DNA of 64,000 bases, from the NCBI GenBank assembly GCA_021373015.1, contig JAJFTJ010000005.1, positions 306,997 to 370,996 of the forward strand, in the 5' to 3' direction. The DNA is from Nitrospiraceae bacterium. Lineage in GTDB: Bacteria > Nitrospirota > Thermodesulfovibrionia > Thermodesulfovibrionales > UBA1546. How positions within the stretch are numbered: the stretch's first letter is position 1; every line of letters starts with the position of its first letter. The notes under the pieces are model-generated. The model had not been told where the DNA came from. It did not search any database and was given only the letters and a program-made list of their open reading frames with translations. Positions 46,888 to 55,602 of the stretch are shown here, one piece after another. The translations under genes and the position numbers were made by a program.

Positions 46888-48423
46888 ATGCTGGATAAAT
46901 CATGCAAAAACATCCTAGTCAGAGGTGTAAACTGGATTGGCGATGCAGTTATGACCATTCCTGCATTAAAAGCTTTCAGAAAAGAATTTCCTGATGCAAG
47001 AATATCCCTGCTGGTTAAACCGTGGGCAGCGTCAATTTTCCAAAACAATCCTGACATTGACGAGATAATACTCTACGAAGAGCAATATAAAGGTTTTTTT
47101 GGCAGAATAAGACTTGCAAGTTTTCTCAGAAAAAGAAATTTCTGCGCCGCAATACTTTTTCAAAATTCATTTGATGCCGCTCTCATAGCTTTTCTTGCAG
47201 GAATTTCTCAGAGGATTGGATATAAAAGATATGGCAGGGGTTTTCTGCTTACTCACCCTATTACGTACAAAAATGAAGATAGGACAACGCATCATATAGA
47301 TTATTATCTGAATATAATCAAAAAATCCGGCATTAATGCGGAATATTCTAAGCCTTATATTTTTTTGTCGATTGATGAACGCCTCAAAGCAAGAGACACT
47401 CTGAAAAATTTTAGAAGGCCTGTTGTCGGCATTAATCCAGGAGCATCATACGGCTCTTCAAAAAGATGGCTTCCTGAGAGATTTGCCGAGGTTTCTATCA
47501 GAATAATTAACGAACTTAACGGAAGCGTGGTTATTTTCGGAGGCGAGAAAGACACTCAGATAGCAGATGAGATCACTGCTGAGTTGTCGATCCCTGATAT
47601 AAAATCGCGGGTCTTGCAGCTTACGGGAAAAACTAGCTTAAGAGAACTTGCAGGACTCATATCAGAGTGCGATGCATTCCTCTCGAATGATTCTGGGCCT
47701 ATGCATATCGGTTATGCAGTGAGGACACCTCTTGTAGCAATCTTCGGTTCTACAGATCCGGTTCTTACAGGACCTCCTCATGACAAAAACAATATTGTGA
47801 TTAAAAAAAATACTGAATGCGGTCCGTGTTTTAAAAGACAATGCAATGAAGAAGAAATGTTCTGTATGAATGAAATAAAGTCGTATGAGGTCTTTGATGC
47901 GATAAGATATCTTCTTCCTTCAAAAAAAGCAGTGTTTTTTGATAGAGACGGCACTTTATGCAAGGATGTAAACTATCTTAATAAAATTGAAGATATCGAG
48001 ATATTTGAGGATATAGAAGATTTAAAAAAATTAAAAGATAAAGACTTTATGCTTATCGGCATTAGCAATCAGTCAGGAATAGCCAGAGGAATTGTCGATG
48101 AATCATTCACAAAGCAGGTGCATGACATATTCATGAAAAAATATGGTTTCGACGATTTCTACTTTTGCCCTCATCATCCTGATGAAAACTGTTCTTGCAG
48201 AAAACCAGAACCTGATATGCTCTTTAAAGCCAGGAGCGAATATAAAATCGATCTAAAAAATTCATATGTTATCGGAGACAAGAATACAGATATCCTGCTT
48301 GCAAAATCAGTGGGTGCAAAAGGCATCCTTGTATTAACAGGACAAGAAAAAGGATCACAAGATGCTGATCATATTGCCGTTGATCTAAAAGATGCTGTAA
48401 GATGGATTATTGCAAATCAATAA
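46888..48423 (+). CDS. Fusion of heptosyltransferase II (WaaF) and heptose-bisphosphate phosphatase (GmhB)
   Basis: 511 residues in one frame. Residues 1-345 are a GT9 heptosyltransferase (VRGVNWIGDAVMTIPALKAF; PGASYGSSKRW; SNDSGPMHIGYAVRTPLVAIFGS). From about 346 a HAD phosphatase begins with FFDRDGTLCKD (nucleophile Asp), ISNQSGIARG, and the GmhB zinc loop CPHHPDENCSCRKPEPD, ending in GDKNTDI. GmhB makes D,D-heptose-1-phosphate, two steps before ADP-heptose; WaaF consumes ADP-heptose. The two are usually separate genes. There is no premature stop between them, so it is a true fusion. Confidence 0.9.
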   Translation: MLDKSCKNILVRGVNWIGDAVMTIPALKAFRKEFPDARISLLVKPWAASIFQNNPDIDEIILYEEQYKGFFGRIRLASFLRKRNFCAAILFQNSFDAALIAFLAGISQRIGYKRYGRGFLLTHPITYKNEDRTTHHIDYYLNIIKKSGINAEYSKPYIFLSIDERLKARDTLKNFRRPVVGINPGASYGSSKRWLPERFAEVSIRIINELNGSVVIFGGEKDTQIADEITAELSIPDIKSRVLQLTGKTSLRELAGLISECDAFLSNDSGPMHIGYAVRTPLVAIFGSTDPVLTGPPHDKNNIVIKKNTECGPCFKRQCNEEEMFCMNEIKSYEVFDAIRYLLPSKKAVFFDRDGTLCKDVNYLNKIEDIEIFEDIEDLKKLKDKDFMLIGISNQSGIARGIVDESFTKQVHDIFMKKYGFDDFYFCPHHPDENCSCRKPEPDMLFKARSEYKIDLKNSYVIGDKNTDILLAKSVGAKGILVLTGQEKGSQDADHIAVDLKDAVRWIIANQ

Positions 48424-48450
48424 AATACATATGAAAATAAGGAGGAATAT

Positions 48451-49254
48451 ATGATAAAGATAGCGGTTGCCGGGGCTGCAGGAAGAATGGGTAAAATAAT
48501 ATCTGCCTTATCAAAAGAATATACCGAGATCAAACTCGCAGGCGCTTTCGAGAGAAAAGGTCATGATATGACAGGAAAAGATATCGGAACCATTGCCGGG
48601 ATTGGAGATATCGGTGTAAGGCTTACTGACAATCTTGAAGACATAATCAGCGGAATTGATGTAATTATAGATTTTACATCTCCAGAATCAACAAAACAGA
48701 ATATTAAGACCGCATCAAAACATAAAAAAGCTATGATCATCGGCACAACAGGTATTTCAAGAGATGATAAAAAAGAGATAGAATCTCTCGCAAAAAATAT
48801 TCCGTGCGTTCTTGCATCGAATATGAGCACAGGCGTAAATCTCCTTCTTAAAGTGCTTAAGGATGTAGCAAGAGTTCTTGGAGATGAATATGACGTTGAG
48901 ATAGTGGAAGCTCATCACAGACTTAAAAAAGACGCTCCAAGCGGAACAGCGCTAATGATGGCAAATGCAGTAGCAGATGCACTTAAAAGGAATCTTGACG
49001 AAACAGCTGTTTATGCAAGAAAAGGGATTATCGGCGAGAGAACAAAAAAAGAGATAGGCATACAAACAATACGCGCAGGAGATATTGTCGGCGAACACAC
49101 AGTTATATTTGGAGGCCTCGGTGAAAGAATCGAGATTACTCACAAGGCATCGAGCAGAGATACATTTGCAAGAGGAGCTTTGCGCGCAGCTATGTGGATT
49201 TCAGGCAAACCAGACGGACTTTATGACATGCAGGATGTTCTTGGCCTGAAATAA
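48451..49254 (+). CDS. dapB: 4-hydroxy-tetrahydrodipicolinate reductase
   Basis: 267 residues. It reduces HTPA to tetrahydrodipicolinate, in lysine and cell-wall DAP synthesis. Rossmann motif GAAGRMG, the catalytic VEAHHRLKKDAPSGTA (two His and Lys), and the C-terminal GDIVGEHTVIFGG are intact. The length is standard; GGAGG precedes the ATG. It may be co-transcribed with the waaF-gmhB fusion upstream. Confidence 0.97.
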   Translation: MIKIAVAGAAGRMGKIISALSKEYTEIKLAGAFERKGHDMTGKDIGTIAGIGDIGVRLTDNLEDIISGIDVIIDFTSPESTKQNIKTASKHKKAMIIGTTGISRDDKKEIESLAKNIPCVLASNMSTGVNLLLKVLKDVARVLGDEYDVEIVEAHHRLKKDAPSGTALMMANAVADALKRNLDETAVYARKGIIGERTKKEIGIQTIRAGDIVGEHTVIFGGLGERIEITHKASSRDTFARGALRAAMWISGKPDGLYDMQDVLGLK

Positions 49255-49264
49255 AAATCCTTAA

Positions 49265-49432
49265 ATGAAAAAACCTAAAAAAAGAAAGAAGCCTAAACCA
49301 AGGATTCCTATTGAAGGCGTGTTGAAATTAAAAACTCATGTTGTGCTAACAAAAAAAGGCAAAAAAGGCTACAACAGGAAACAAGTTAAGGAAAATATCA
49401 CTAAAAACATTGACGAAGAGGTTCAATCATGA
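49265..49432 (+). CDS. 55-residue Lys-rich protein
   Basis: A strongly basic small protein starting MKKPKKRKKPKPRIPIEG. It overlaps the ATG of the nitrilase gene by 4 bp (ATGA), supporting translation. No membrane helix. The family is not recognised; the basic character could suit RNA or ribosome binding, which is inference only. It begins 10 bases after the dapB stop. Confidence 0.6.
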   Translation: MKKPKKRKKPKPRIPIEGVLKLKTHVVLTKKGKKGYNRKQVKENITKNIDEEVQS

Positions 49433-50220
49433 TAAAGGCAGGTTTTTATCAGTTCGCTCCTGAATTCGGAGAGATAAAGAAGAATGTCCAGAAAGCTGTT
49501 GACGCAATATCTTCTTCTGATGCCGACCTGATAGTACTTCCAGAGCTTTTTAGCACAGGGTATCAGTTTACAGAAAAATCAGAGGCATTTTTACTCTCGG
49601 AAGATATTCCTTCCGGATATACAACAAGGGAACTTGAAAAAATCTCAAAAAACAAAAAAATTTATATTGTCGCGGGAATTGCTGAAAGAGCAGACAACCA
49701 GATATATAATTCAGCTATACTCACAGGTCCAGAAGGCCTTATAGGAGTTTATAGAAAAATACATTTATTCTATGAAGAAAAACTGTGGTTCTCACCTGGC
49801 ACAATCGGGTTCAAGGTCTGGAAAACTCCTATTGGCAACATCGGCATAATGATATGCTTCGACTGGTTCTTTCCTGAATCAGCAAGAACACTTGCCTTAA
49901 AAGGCGCAGATATTATCGCTCATCCTTCAAATCTCGTGCTACCCTACTGTCCTGATGCAATGGCAACCCGGTGTTTGGAAAACAGGGTCTTTGCAATTAC
50001 GGCAAACCGCATTGGTTCTGAACAAAGATGCGGAAAAGAAAAACTGGTTTATATTGGAAAGAGCCAGATAACATCTCCGAAAGGCGAGATACTGCACAGA
50101 GCAAAAAACAATAAAGATGAATTAAAAATCATAGAAATTAATATTCATGAAGCAAGAAATAAAAACCTTAATAAATATAATAATATTCTTTGCGACAGAA
50201 GAGAAGACTTATATGAATAG
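49429..50220 (+). CDS. Carbon-nitrogen hydrolase (nitrilase superfamily)
   Basis: 263 residues. Catalytic Glu in LIVLPELFSTGYQF, Lys in YRKIHLFYEE, and Cys in IMICFDWFFPESARTLA complete the Glu-Lys-Cys triad. This branch resembles omega-amidase/carbamoylputrescine-type members; the exact amide substrate is unknown. It overlaps the 55-residue gene by 4 bp and ends before a strong terminator. Confidence 0.9.
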   Translation: MIKAGFYQFAPEFGEIKKNVQKAVDAISSSDADLIVLPELFSTGYQFTEKSEAFLLSEDIPSGYTTRELEKISKNKKIYIVAGIAERADNQIYNSAILTGPEGLIGVYRKIHLFYEEKLWFSPGTIGFKVWKTPIGNIGIMICFDWFFPESARTLALKGADIIAHPSNLVLPYCPDAMATRCLENRVFAITANRIGSEQRCGKEKLVYIGKSQITSPKGEILHRAKNNKDELKIIEINIHEARNKNLNKYNNILCDRREDLYE

Positions 50221-50250
50221 GCTTACTGAGCGAATCTTTCTATAAAAATA

Positions 50251-50283
50251 AAAAGTCCCCAATGAAAAACAAAGGGGACTTTT
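50251..50283. terminator. Bidirectional terminator between nitrilase and cold-shock genes
   Basis: AAAAGTCCCC pairs with GGGGACTTTT across a 13-base loop, with A/T runs on both sides. It can end both converging transcripts. Confidence 0.85.
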
Positions 50284-50294
50284 GGTGACAATTA

Positions 50295-50495
50295 TTATAT
50301 TTTTGTTACATTAATTGCCTTAGGGCCTTTCGGGCCTTTCTCGATATCAAAGCTTACTGCATCACCCTCAGCAAGGGATTTGAATCCATTGCCCTGGATA
50401 GAAGAATAGTGAACAAATACATCGCTGCCGTCTTCGCTTGTAATAAAGCCAAAACCTTTTGATTCGTTAAACCACTTCACTGTTCCATTTGACAT
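50295..50495 (-). CDS. Cold-shock domain protein (CspA family), second copy
   Basis: 66 residues: [20 protein letters not shown] with RNP1 and RNP2 (DVFVHYSSI) intact. AAGGAGGTAGC precedes the ATG. It differs from the 12.5-kb copy in its C-terminal half ([11 protein letters not shown]). A leader of about 50 bases lies between it and the upstream ubiA terminator, typical of cold-shock genes, but no promoter was assigned. Confidence 0.96.
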   Translation of the reverse strand: MSNGTVKWFNESKGFGFITSEDGSDVFVHYSSIQGNGFKSLAEGDAVSFDIEKGPKGPKAINVTKI

Positions 50496-50548
50496 CCAAG
50501 CTACCTCCTTATTTATAAACTAAGTTCCAGAACTTCAGATTCAAAAAA

Positions 50549-50580
50549 AAAGCCACAAAGTTCAAAGTCTTTGCGGCTTA
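50549..50580 (-). terminator. Terminator of the UbiA gene
   Basis: AAGCCACAAAG pairs with CTTTGCGGCTT with one G-T pair; on the minus strand it is followed by eight T residues. It ends the upstream prenyltransferase transcript. Confidence 0.8.
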
Positions 50581-50683
50581 ATCCATTACAAAAACTTCTG
50601 AAACTTGGGATAATCATGGCATTGCGAATAATGAAAAGTCAACTATTATTTGAATAAATCTAACAAAAAAATAATAGGCAAAA

Positions 50684-51538
50684 TTACCTAAAAATATAGT
50701 CCAATGCAGTGAATATAAAAACAGACATACTTATATAACCATTCATATTTAAAAAAGCCATATCGAGCCTGCTTAAATCATCATGCTTCAGCAAAGAATG
50801 TTCATATATAAAAAGTAGAGCAACGACAAACATTCCTATCCAATAAAAAACACCTAAGCTGAAAATAATTCCGGTAAATATTAGAAGAATTATTGAAAAC
50901 AGATGAGAGATCGCGGCAAAAACAAGAGTATTTTTTATCCCGAATTTTTTAGGGATCGAATAGAGCTTGACTGATTTATCGAATTCAATGTCCTGCAATG
51001 CATAAATTGCGTCAAAACCAGCAAGCCAGAAAACAACAGCAACTGCCATCAGAATTATCTCCCAATCAAACGTTCCTCTCACAGCAATCCATGCTCCCAA
51101 AGGAGCTGCTGACAATGAAAGTCCCAGAACAAAATGTGAGAGCCAAGTGAATCTCTTTGTATACGGATAAATATACATAACTGCTATTGCCAGAGGAGAA
51201 AGTTTAAGACATAGAGGGTTGAGCATATACGCTGCAAAAATAAGAACTACAAATGATATTATTGTAAATATCCATGCCTCGAATACCCCTGCCTTGCCCG
51301 CAGGAATCTCTCTGTTTGCAGTCCTAGGATTTTGTGCATCGATCTTTCTGTCAATAATTCTGTTTAGTCCCATTGCGCCTGACCTTGCTCCGACCATTGC
51401 AATGATTATCCAGAAAATCTGATGTAAAGAAGGCGCTCCAGAAGCAGCTATTATCATAGCAGTCAATGCAAACGGCAGAGCAAATATCGAGTGAGAGAAT
51501 TTAATCAGTCTTAAATATAAGGTTATTTTTTCGAACAA
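50684..51538 (-). CDS. UbiA-family polyprenyltransferase (quinone biosynthesis)
   Basis: 284 residues, about eight membrane helices. The two Asp-rich motifs are GLNRIIDRKIDAQNPRTANR (NxxxDxxxD) and ALQDIEFDKS (DxxxD), which bind Mg-prenyl diphosphate. The family prenylates 4-hydroxybenzoate or, in anaerobes using the futalosine route, 6-amino-6-deoxyfutalosine/naphthoate (MqnP). It could therefore make menaquinone, the likely electron carrier for the nitrate-linked enzymes at the end of the window; the substrate is not settled. The start is TTG. No companion quinone genes are adjacent. Confidence 0.88.
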   Translation of the reverse strand: MFEKITLYLRLIKFSHSIFALPFALTAMIIAASGAPSLHQIFWIIIAMVGARSGAMGLNRIIDRKIDAQNPRTANREIPAGKAGVFEAWIFTIISFVVLIFAAYMLNPLCLKLSPLAIAVMYIYPYTKRFTWLSHFVLGLSLSAAPLGAWIAVRGTFDWEIILMAVAVVFWLAGFDAIYALQDIEFDKSVKLYSIPKKFGIKNTLVFAAISHLFSIILLIFTGIIFSLGVFYWIGMFVVALLFIYEHSLLKHDDLSRLDMAFLNMNGYISMSVFIFTALDYIFR

Positions 51539-51845
51539 TCCTGTTTTCTCCTGATGATAGAAAAATTAAGTGATTAATAATAACATAACCTGCTGACTTG
51601 AAAAATATTTTGGATTTGATATAGTTTAATCAGTGATCAGAGATATATCTCATATAACATTCTTCAAACAAAAAAAATATGGGGATTTTACAGACAAAAG
51701 CAACACTAAACTTTTCTCAAAAGTATAAATAAAGAAATGAAAATGCTGGGAGTGTCCCTAATATTACTACTATTAAAAAAATTTCTAAGACATACTATAG
51801 CTTAACCAGTTTTCGGGAAATAGGATAGTTCGTATATTAATTGTT
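51539..51845. other. 307-base intergenic region without a supported gene
   Basis: AT-rich, between divergent ubiA and the HEPN-like gene. It contains only a 22-codon frame (starting MKMLGVSLIL) with no ribosome-binding site. A short phrase (GGGAGTGTCCCTAAT near 51748) looks like part of a dispersed palindromic element, but there is no second copy here. No RNA gene seen. Confidence 0.5.
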
Positions 51846-52352
51846 ATGCATGAGACCAGAAAGATGGCAGCAAAAAAAGTTTCCCTTCATATGCCACAGG
51901 ACAGCGAACTACTCGCTGCGCTTGGCGAGGTTGCGATTCGACATGAACAACTAAGTTACATTCTGAAGATGACCATAAAGAGCCTCACAGGCGTGACACC
52001 AGAAGAGGCTCTTAAAGCAACAACACACGAAGGCTCGGCACAACTTAGGGATCGAGTTAAAAAAAATGCGAGAAAGAGGCTTGGTGAGGGAGCGCCTCTC
52101 GTTAAGCTGCAGGCAATTCTCGTTGATTGTAAGCGGCTCACAGACAAAAGAAACGACTTGATACATGGTATGTGGGCGAAAGGGCTTGATGGATATGCGC
52201 ATATTAGAGATTCATGTGGAAATGTTAGGCCGATACCACCATCCAAAGATTTACTTAAGCTTGCTAGCGAGCTTGAGAAGCTAACAAGGCGCCTGAATAC
52301 CGAGCGACTAGAAGGCTTTCTTTTCCAAGCGCTTTCAAAGAGGAAACCATAA
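51846..52352 (+). CDS. Hypothetical protein with HEPN-like RNDLIH motif, possible transfer
   Basis: 168 residues. A helical N-terminus is followed by KRNDLIHGMW, which matches the Rx4H (RN-x3-H) RNase signature of HEPN-fold proteins, and a helical C-terminus with ELEKLTRRLNTERLEG. Base composition and codon use look more G+C-rich than the neighbours (by eye), suggesting horizontal acquisition. HEPN proteins are often toxins or defence RNases; no antitoxin (MNT) gene is next to it. Start may be ATG 51846 or ATG 51864 (MAAKK). Confidence 0.6.
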   Translation: MHETRKMAAKKVSLHMPQDSELLAALGEVAIRHEQLSYILKMTIKSLTGVTPEEALKATTHEGSAQLRDRVKKNARKRLGEGAPLVKLQAILVDCKRLTDKRNDLIHGMWAKGLDGYAHIRDSCGNVRPIPPSKDLLKLASELEKLTRRLNTERLEGFLFQALSKRKP

Positions 52353-52423
52353 GGATACTTCCCGTATTTATCGTATTTGTTGGCAAGTTGAGCAGTGAGA
52401 AATTATATATAATCAGGAGAGGA

Positions 52424-52583
52424 ATGGCTGCAAAGAAGCAAGAAAAACTTTATTCATTAAGAATTTCCTATAAAGAATCTTTATTCTGCAAAACAATTAA
52501 CTAGGACCTGCATTAAAGAACTCGAAGACAGAAAAGGGAATAAATCTGAAATCGTTATGGAAAAAGCTAAAAAGCAAATTTAA
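52424..52583 (+). pseudogene. Possible frameshifted small gene after the HEPN-like gene
   Basis: A frame starting MAAKKQEKLYSLRISYKE with AGGAG upstream runs into a TAG near 52503. A +1 shift near 52490 would continue it through KELEDRKGNKSEIVM to a TAA at 52581-52583, giving about 52 coherent residues. The MAAKK start resembles that of the preceding gene. It is best read as a decayed small gene, or as noise; confidence is low. Confidence 0.28.
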
Positions 52584-52638
52584 GAAATATTAACCGATGA
52601 AACCACAACCCGCCATTTGACAAATGCACCCTATCCCC

Positions 52639-53898
52639 TCAAACCTTCTTAAACACCAGCACAGCATTCACTCCTCCAAAACCGAAGGAATTTGATATTG
52701 CGGTTTTTATATCAGATTTCATTGGTTTTGTTATATGATTCAGCCTGCAGTCAGGGTCAATGTTCTTGAGGTTAATCGTTGGAGTAATAATCCCATGTTT
52801 CAAGCTCATTAATGTAACTCCTGCCTCGAACGCGCCTGATGCTGAAAGCATATGTCCTGTCATGGATTTCACTGCGCTTACAAAAATATTCGCAGCCTTG
52901 TTCCCGAATACGCGTCTGATTGCCTCTGCCTCTGCCTTATCGCCTAATTTGGTTGAGGCAGCGTGCGCGCTTATATAATCAACTACCTCAGGTTTTATTT
53001 TTGCGTCATCTAATGCAAGACTGATCGTCCTTGCCTCTCCTTCAGGATCAGGTTTTGTCTGGTGAAATGCATCAGATGAATTTCCATAACCTATTATCTC
53101 CCCGTATATCTTTACACCTCTTTTCAATGCAGCCTCATATTCTTCAAGCACAAGAACACATGCGCCCTCTCCTAAAACAAAACCGTCTCTCGAGACATCA
53201 AAAGGCCTGCTTGATGTAGAGTCATGGCCTTTAGATAATGCACCTGCTGAGCCATAACCGTCAAAACAAAGCCTGCATATCGGAGCCTCAGCTCCGCCTG
53301 CAAGAACAGGACCCTGATATCCTGATTTTAATAATCTGTATGCCTCTCCAATTGCATTAGCTCCTGATGCACAGGCATTAGATATTCCAAGACAATAGCC
53401 CTTGATTTCAAGCATCTGAGCTGTCATGGATGCAGCTGAACTTACTGTGGTTGAAGGCATTAAATATGGCGATAATCTGCGGTTATTTTTTAATGATTTC
53501 TCTATTGATGTTATGCCCCCTCTGCTTGAACCAATTATAACTCCGCCACTCTTTATATAATCAACAAAATTGCTTTTAAACTTGGGTGTTATGGCTGAAC
53601 TTAAATCTTTTACTTTAATAAATTCAGAGATCAGACCAGAATCTAAAATTGCCATAAAAGCAGAGACAACTGCATATTGCGCGAAAGGATCTGACCTTAG
53701 CATATCTTTGTCTGAAAAATACGCTGACCTATCGAAGTTTTTTACCTCAGCAACAACTCTTTTGCCTAATTCTTTTGCATCAAATCTTGTGACCTGCCCT
53801 ATCCCAGATATGCTAGAAAAAGCAGATGAGCACGATGACTCAAAAGTACCGCCAAAAGGTGTGACAGCTCCAATGCCAGTTACTACTATTCTTTTCAT
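52639..53898 (-). CDS. Beta-ketoacyl-ACP synthase (KAS II/FabF-like), stand-alone
   Basis: 419 residues, thiolase-fold condensing enzyme. The catalytic triad can be placed: Cys in NACASGANAIGEA, His in SAHAASTKLGD (the usual NAHGTST is altered), and His in SMTGHMLSASGAFEAG. It extends acyl-ACP by two carbons using malonyl-ACP. No acpP, fabG or fabD is adjacent, unlike normal fab operons, so it may serve a specialised lipid rather than housekeeping synthesis. It is transcribed away from the RodZ-like gene. Confidence 0.88.
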   Translation of the reverse strand: MKRIVVTGIGAVTPFGGTFESSCSSAFSSISGIGQVTRFDAKELGKRVVAEVKNFDRSAYFSDKDMLRSDPFAQYAVVSAFMAILDSGLISEFIKVKDLSSAITPKFKSNFVDYIKSGGVIIGSSRGGITSIEKSLKNNRRLSPYLMPSTTVSSAASMTAQMLEIKGYCLGISNACASGANAIGEAYRLLKSGYQGPVLAGGAEAPICRLCFDGYGSAGALSKGHDSTSSRPFDVSRDGFVLGEGACVLVLEEYEAALKRGVKIYGEIIGYGNSSDAFHQTKPDPEGEARTISLALDDAKIKPEVVDYISAHAASTKLGDKAEAEAIRRVFGNKAANIFVSAVKSMTGHMLSASGAFEAGVTLMSLKHGIITPTINLKNIDPDCRLNHITKPMKSDIKTAISNSFGFGGVNAVLVFKKV

Positions 53899-54023
53899 TG
53901 TAAACTATAATACCACAGCTTGGTTTACAATTTTGGAGATTGTAAAAAGTTTTTGCAAAATAAGTATCTATTTTCTCATTTCTTATGTTATAGTTGTGCT
54001 TTAAGTCTCTCAAAGGAGGCGCT

Positions 54024-54773
54024 GTGCCAGGAGAGATCCTCAAAAAAAGGCGTGAGGACTTAAGTCAAGACCTTAAGGATATTGCCCATATTCTAAAGAT
54101 AAGATACGATTATCTTAAAGCAATTGAGGACTATACCTTCAACAAACTCCCCTCCGAAATATATGCCAAAGGTTATATCAGAGAATACGCAAAATTTTTA
54201 AAGCTCGACCCTGCTCCGCTTGTAAAATTATACTTAGAAAAAACAACACCGATCATTCCTGCAAGGAATGCCTCTCCTCCTAGAAGAACCAGCAACATGA
54301 AATATATTCTAATCCCTGTTGCTTTATGTCTCGGGCTGATAGTCTTTTTCTCGGTTACCTCCACAGAAAAGACTAAAAAAACATTGGCCAAAAATACTTC
54401 ACAGACAGCAGCTAAAAAATCACAAAATAATGGGACAAAAAACATAACGAACACAAATGAACAAAAGACATCAACTGAAAAAAACTTTGCCTCAGCAAAA
54501 AATACAAAGAAGGAATATGACCTCCAGATTCTTGTTCTAGACACAACATGGCTAAGCATAAATATAGATGACACGAATAAAAAAGAAATGCTCCTTAAGC
54601 AGGGAGAGCGTCTAAGATTTCATGCTAATCAGACTTTCTCCCTAAGAATAGGCAATGCTGGCGGCGTAACACTTGTATTAGACGGCAAAAATCTTGGTTC
54701 TCCCGGCGCTAAAGACGAGGTAATAAGCCTTAATCTTCCGCAGGACAATCTAAGCGCATTTAATATATATTGA
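54024..54773 (+). CDS. RodZ-like HTH/DUF4115 membrane protein
   Basis: About 250 residues: an N-terminal helix-turn-helix (LKKRREDLSQDLKDIAHILKI), one transmembrane helix (about 92-110, ILIPVALCLGLIVFFS), a Lys/Thr/Asn-rich linker, and a C-terminal DUF4115 domain (LDTTWLSINIDDTNKK...GNAGGVTLVLDGKNLG). RodZ links MreB to the membrane in cell-shape control. The GTG start is chosen because AAAGGAGG lies 4-5 bases upstream; an upstream TTG frame lacks this site. No mreB is adjacent. Confidence 0.85.
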   Translation: MPGEILKKRREDLSQDLKDIAHILKIRYDYLKAIEDYTFNKLPSEIYAKGYIREYAKFLKLDPAPLVKLYLEKTTPIIPARNASPPRRTSNMKYILIPVALCLGLIVFFSVTSTEKTKKTLAKNTSQTAAKKSQNNGTKNITNTNEQKTSTEKNFASAKNTKKEYDLQILVLDTTWLSINIDDTNKKEMLLKQGERLRFHANQTFSLRIGNAGGVTLVLDGKNLGSPGAKDEVISLNLPQDNLSAFNIY

Positions 54774-54928
54774 ATTCCTGAATAACATTATCCGCAGAAT
54801 AACTAAACACACGTTTTAAAAACATTCATCAGCTAGTTTCAAAAATATCATTTCTGAAAAATAAAAGCTTTGGTTTCATCATACCACATAGACTTGTGTT
54901 CATTAGCAGATTGGATTATCCTTATAGA

Positions 54929-55600
54929 ATGACAGACATTAAAAAAATACCAGTATTCAGCGCACTGAGCAATTCAGACCTTGACGAGATAAGGCCATAC
55001 ATCATAACCGAGAAATACAAAAAAAAAGAAGTCATATTCTCAGAGGGTGATTCTTCTAACTGGCTTTACATAGTAATAAATGGAAAAATAAAAATTACAA
55101 AACTTTCAAAACTGGGCAGGGAACTAATACTTGAGGTGATCTCGCCAATGGATTTTTTTGGCGCCATTGCTGTAATGCGCGGGTTTGCCTACCCTGCCAA
55201 TGCAGTCGCGATGGAAGATGCAGAGGTAGTCAAAATCTCTAAAGGCAATCTGATGAGAATACTAGACAGATTTCCAAATCTAATGTACTGCCTTACAATA
55301 AATCTCGGCGACAGAATAAAAGGCTCTCACGAAATGCTGAAGAATATTGCAATCGAAAAAGTTGAATCAAGAATAGCTGCATTGCTTATAAAACTTTTTG
55401 AAAAAACAGGCGCAAAAAATGAAGATACAGGAACCATTGACATTAAACTTACCAAACAGGATATAGCAGAAATGGTTGGTACAACAGTAGAAACGTCCAT
55501 AAGAACAATGAGCAAATTCAAGAAGCTCGGAATAATAACAGAAAAAAACGGAAAGATAATGATTAAGGACATAGGGAAATTAAAATCCCTATGTCCTTAA
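54929..55600 (+). CDS. Crp/Fnr-family transcription regulator
   Basis: About 223 residues: an N-terminal cyclic-nucleotide-like effector domain (about 1-125, with SEGDSSNWLYIVINGKIKI) and a C-terminal winged-helix domain (LTKQDIAEMVGTTVETSIRTMSKFKKLGII). There is only one Cys (MYCLTI), so the FNR iron-sulfur cluster is unlikely; it may be a heme/NO sensor of the Dnr/Nnr type, or a redox-insensitive Crp. The recognition helix ETSIRTMSKF suits a TTGAT/ATCAA-type site. One such palindrome lies 500 bases downstream. Start ATG 54929 lacks an obvious ribosome-binding site. It probably controls the nitrogen-oxide genes that follow. Confidence 0.87.
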   Translation: MTDIKKIPVFSALSNSDLDEIRPYIITEKYKKKEVIFSEGDSSNWLYIVINGKIKITKLSKLGRELILEVISPMDFFGAIAVMRGFAYPANAVAMEDAEVVKISKGNLMRILDRFPNLMYCLTINLGDRIKGSHEMLKNIAIEKVESRIAALLIKLFEKTGAKNEDTGTIDIKLTKQDIAEMVGTTVETSIRTMSKFKKLGIITEKNGKIMIKDIGKLKSLCP

Positions 55601-55602
55601 TT

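Noticed and set aside
51740..51810. 22-codon frame MKMLGVSLILLLL
   Set aside because: No ribosome-binding site and no coding signs; it lies in a gene-free intergenic region.
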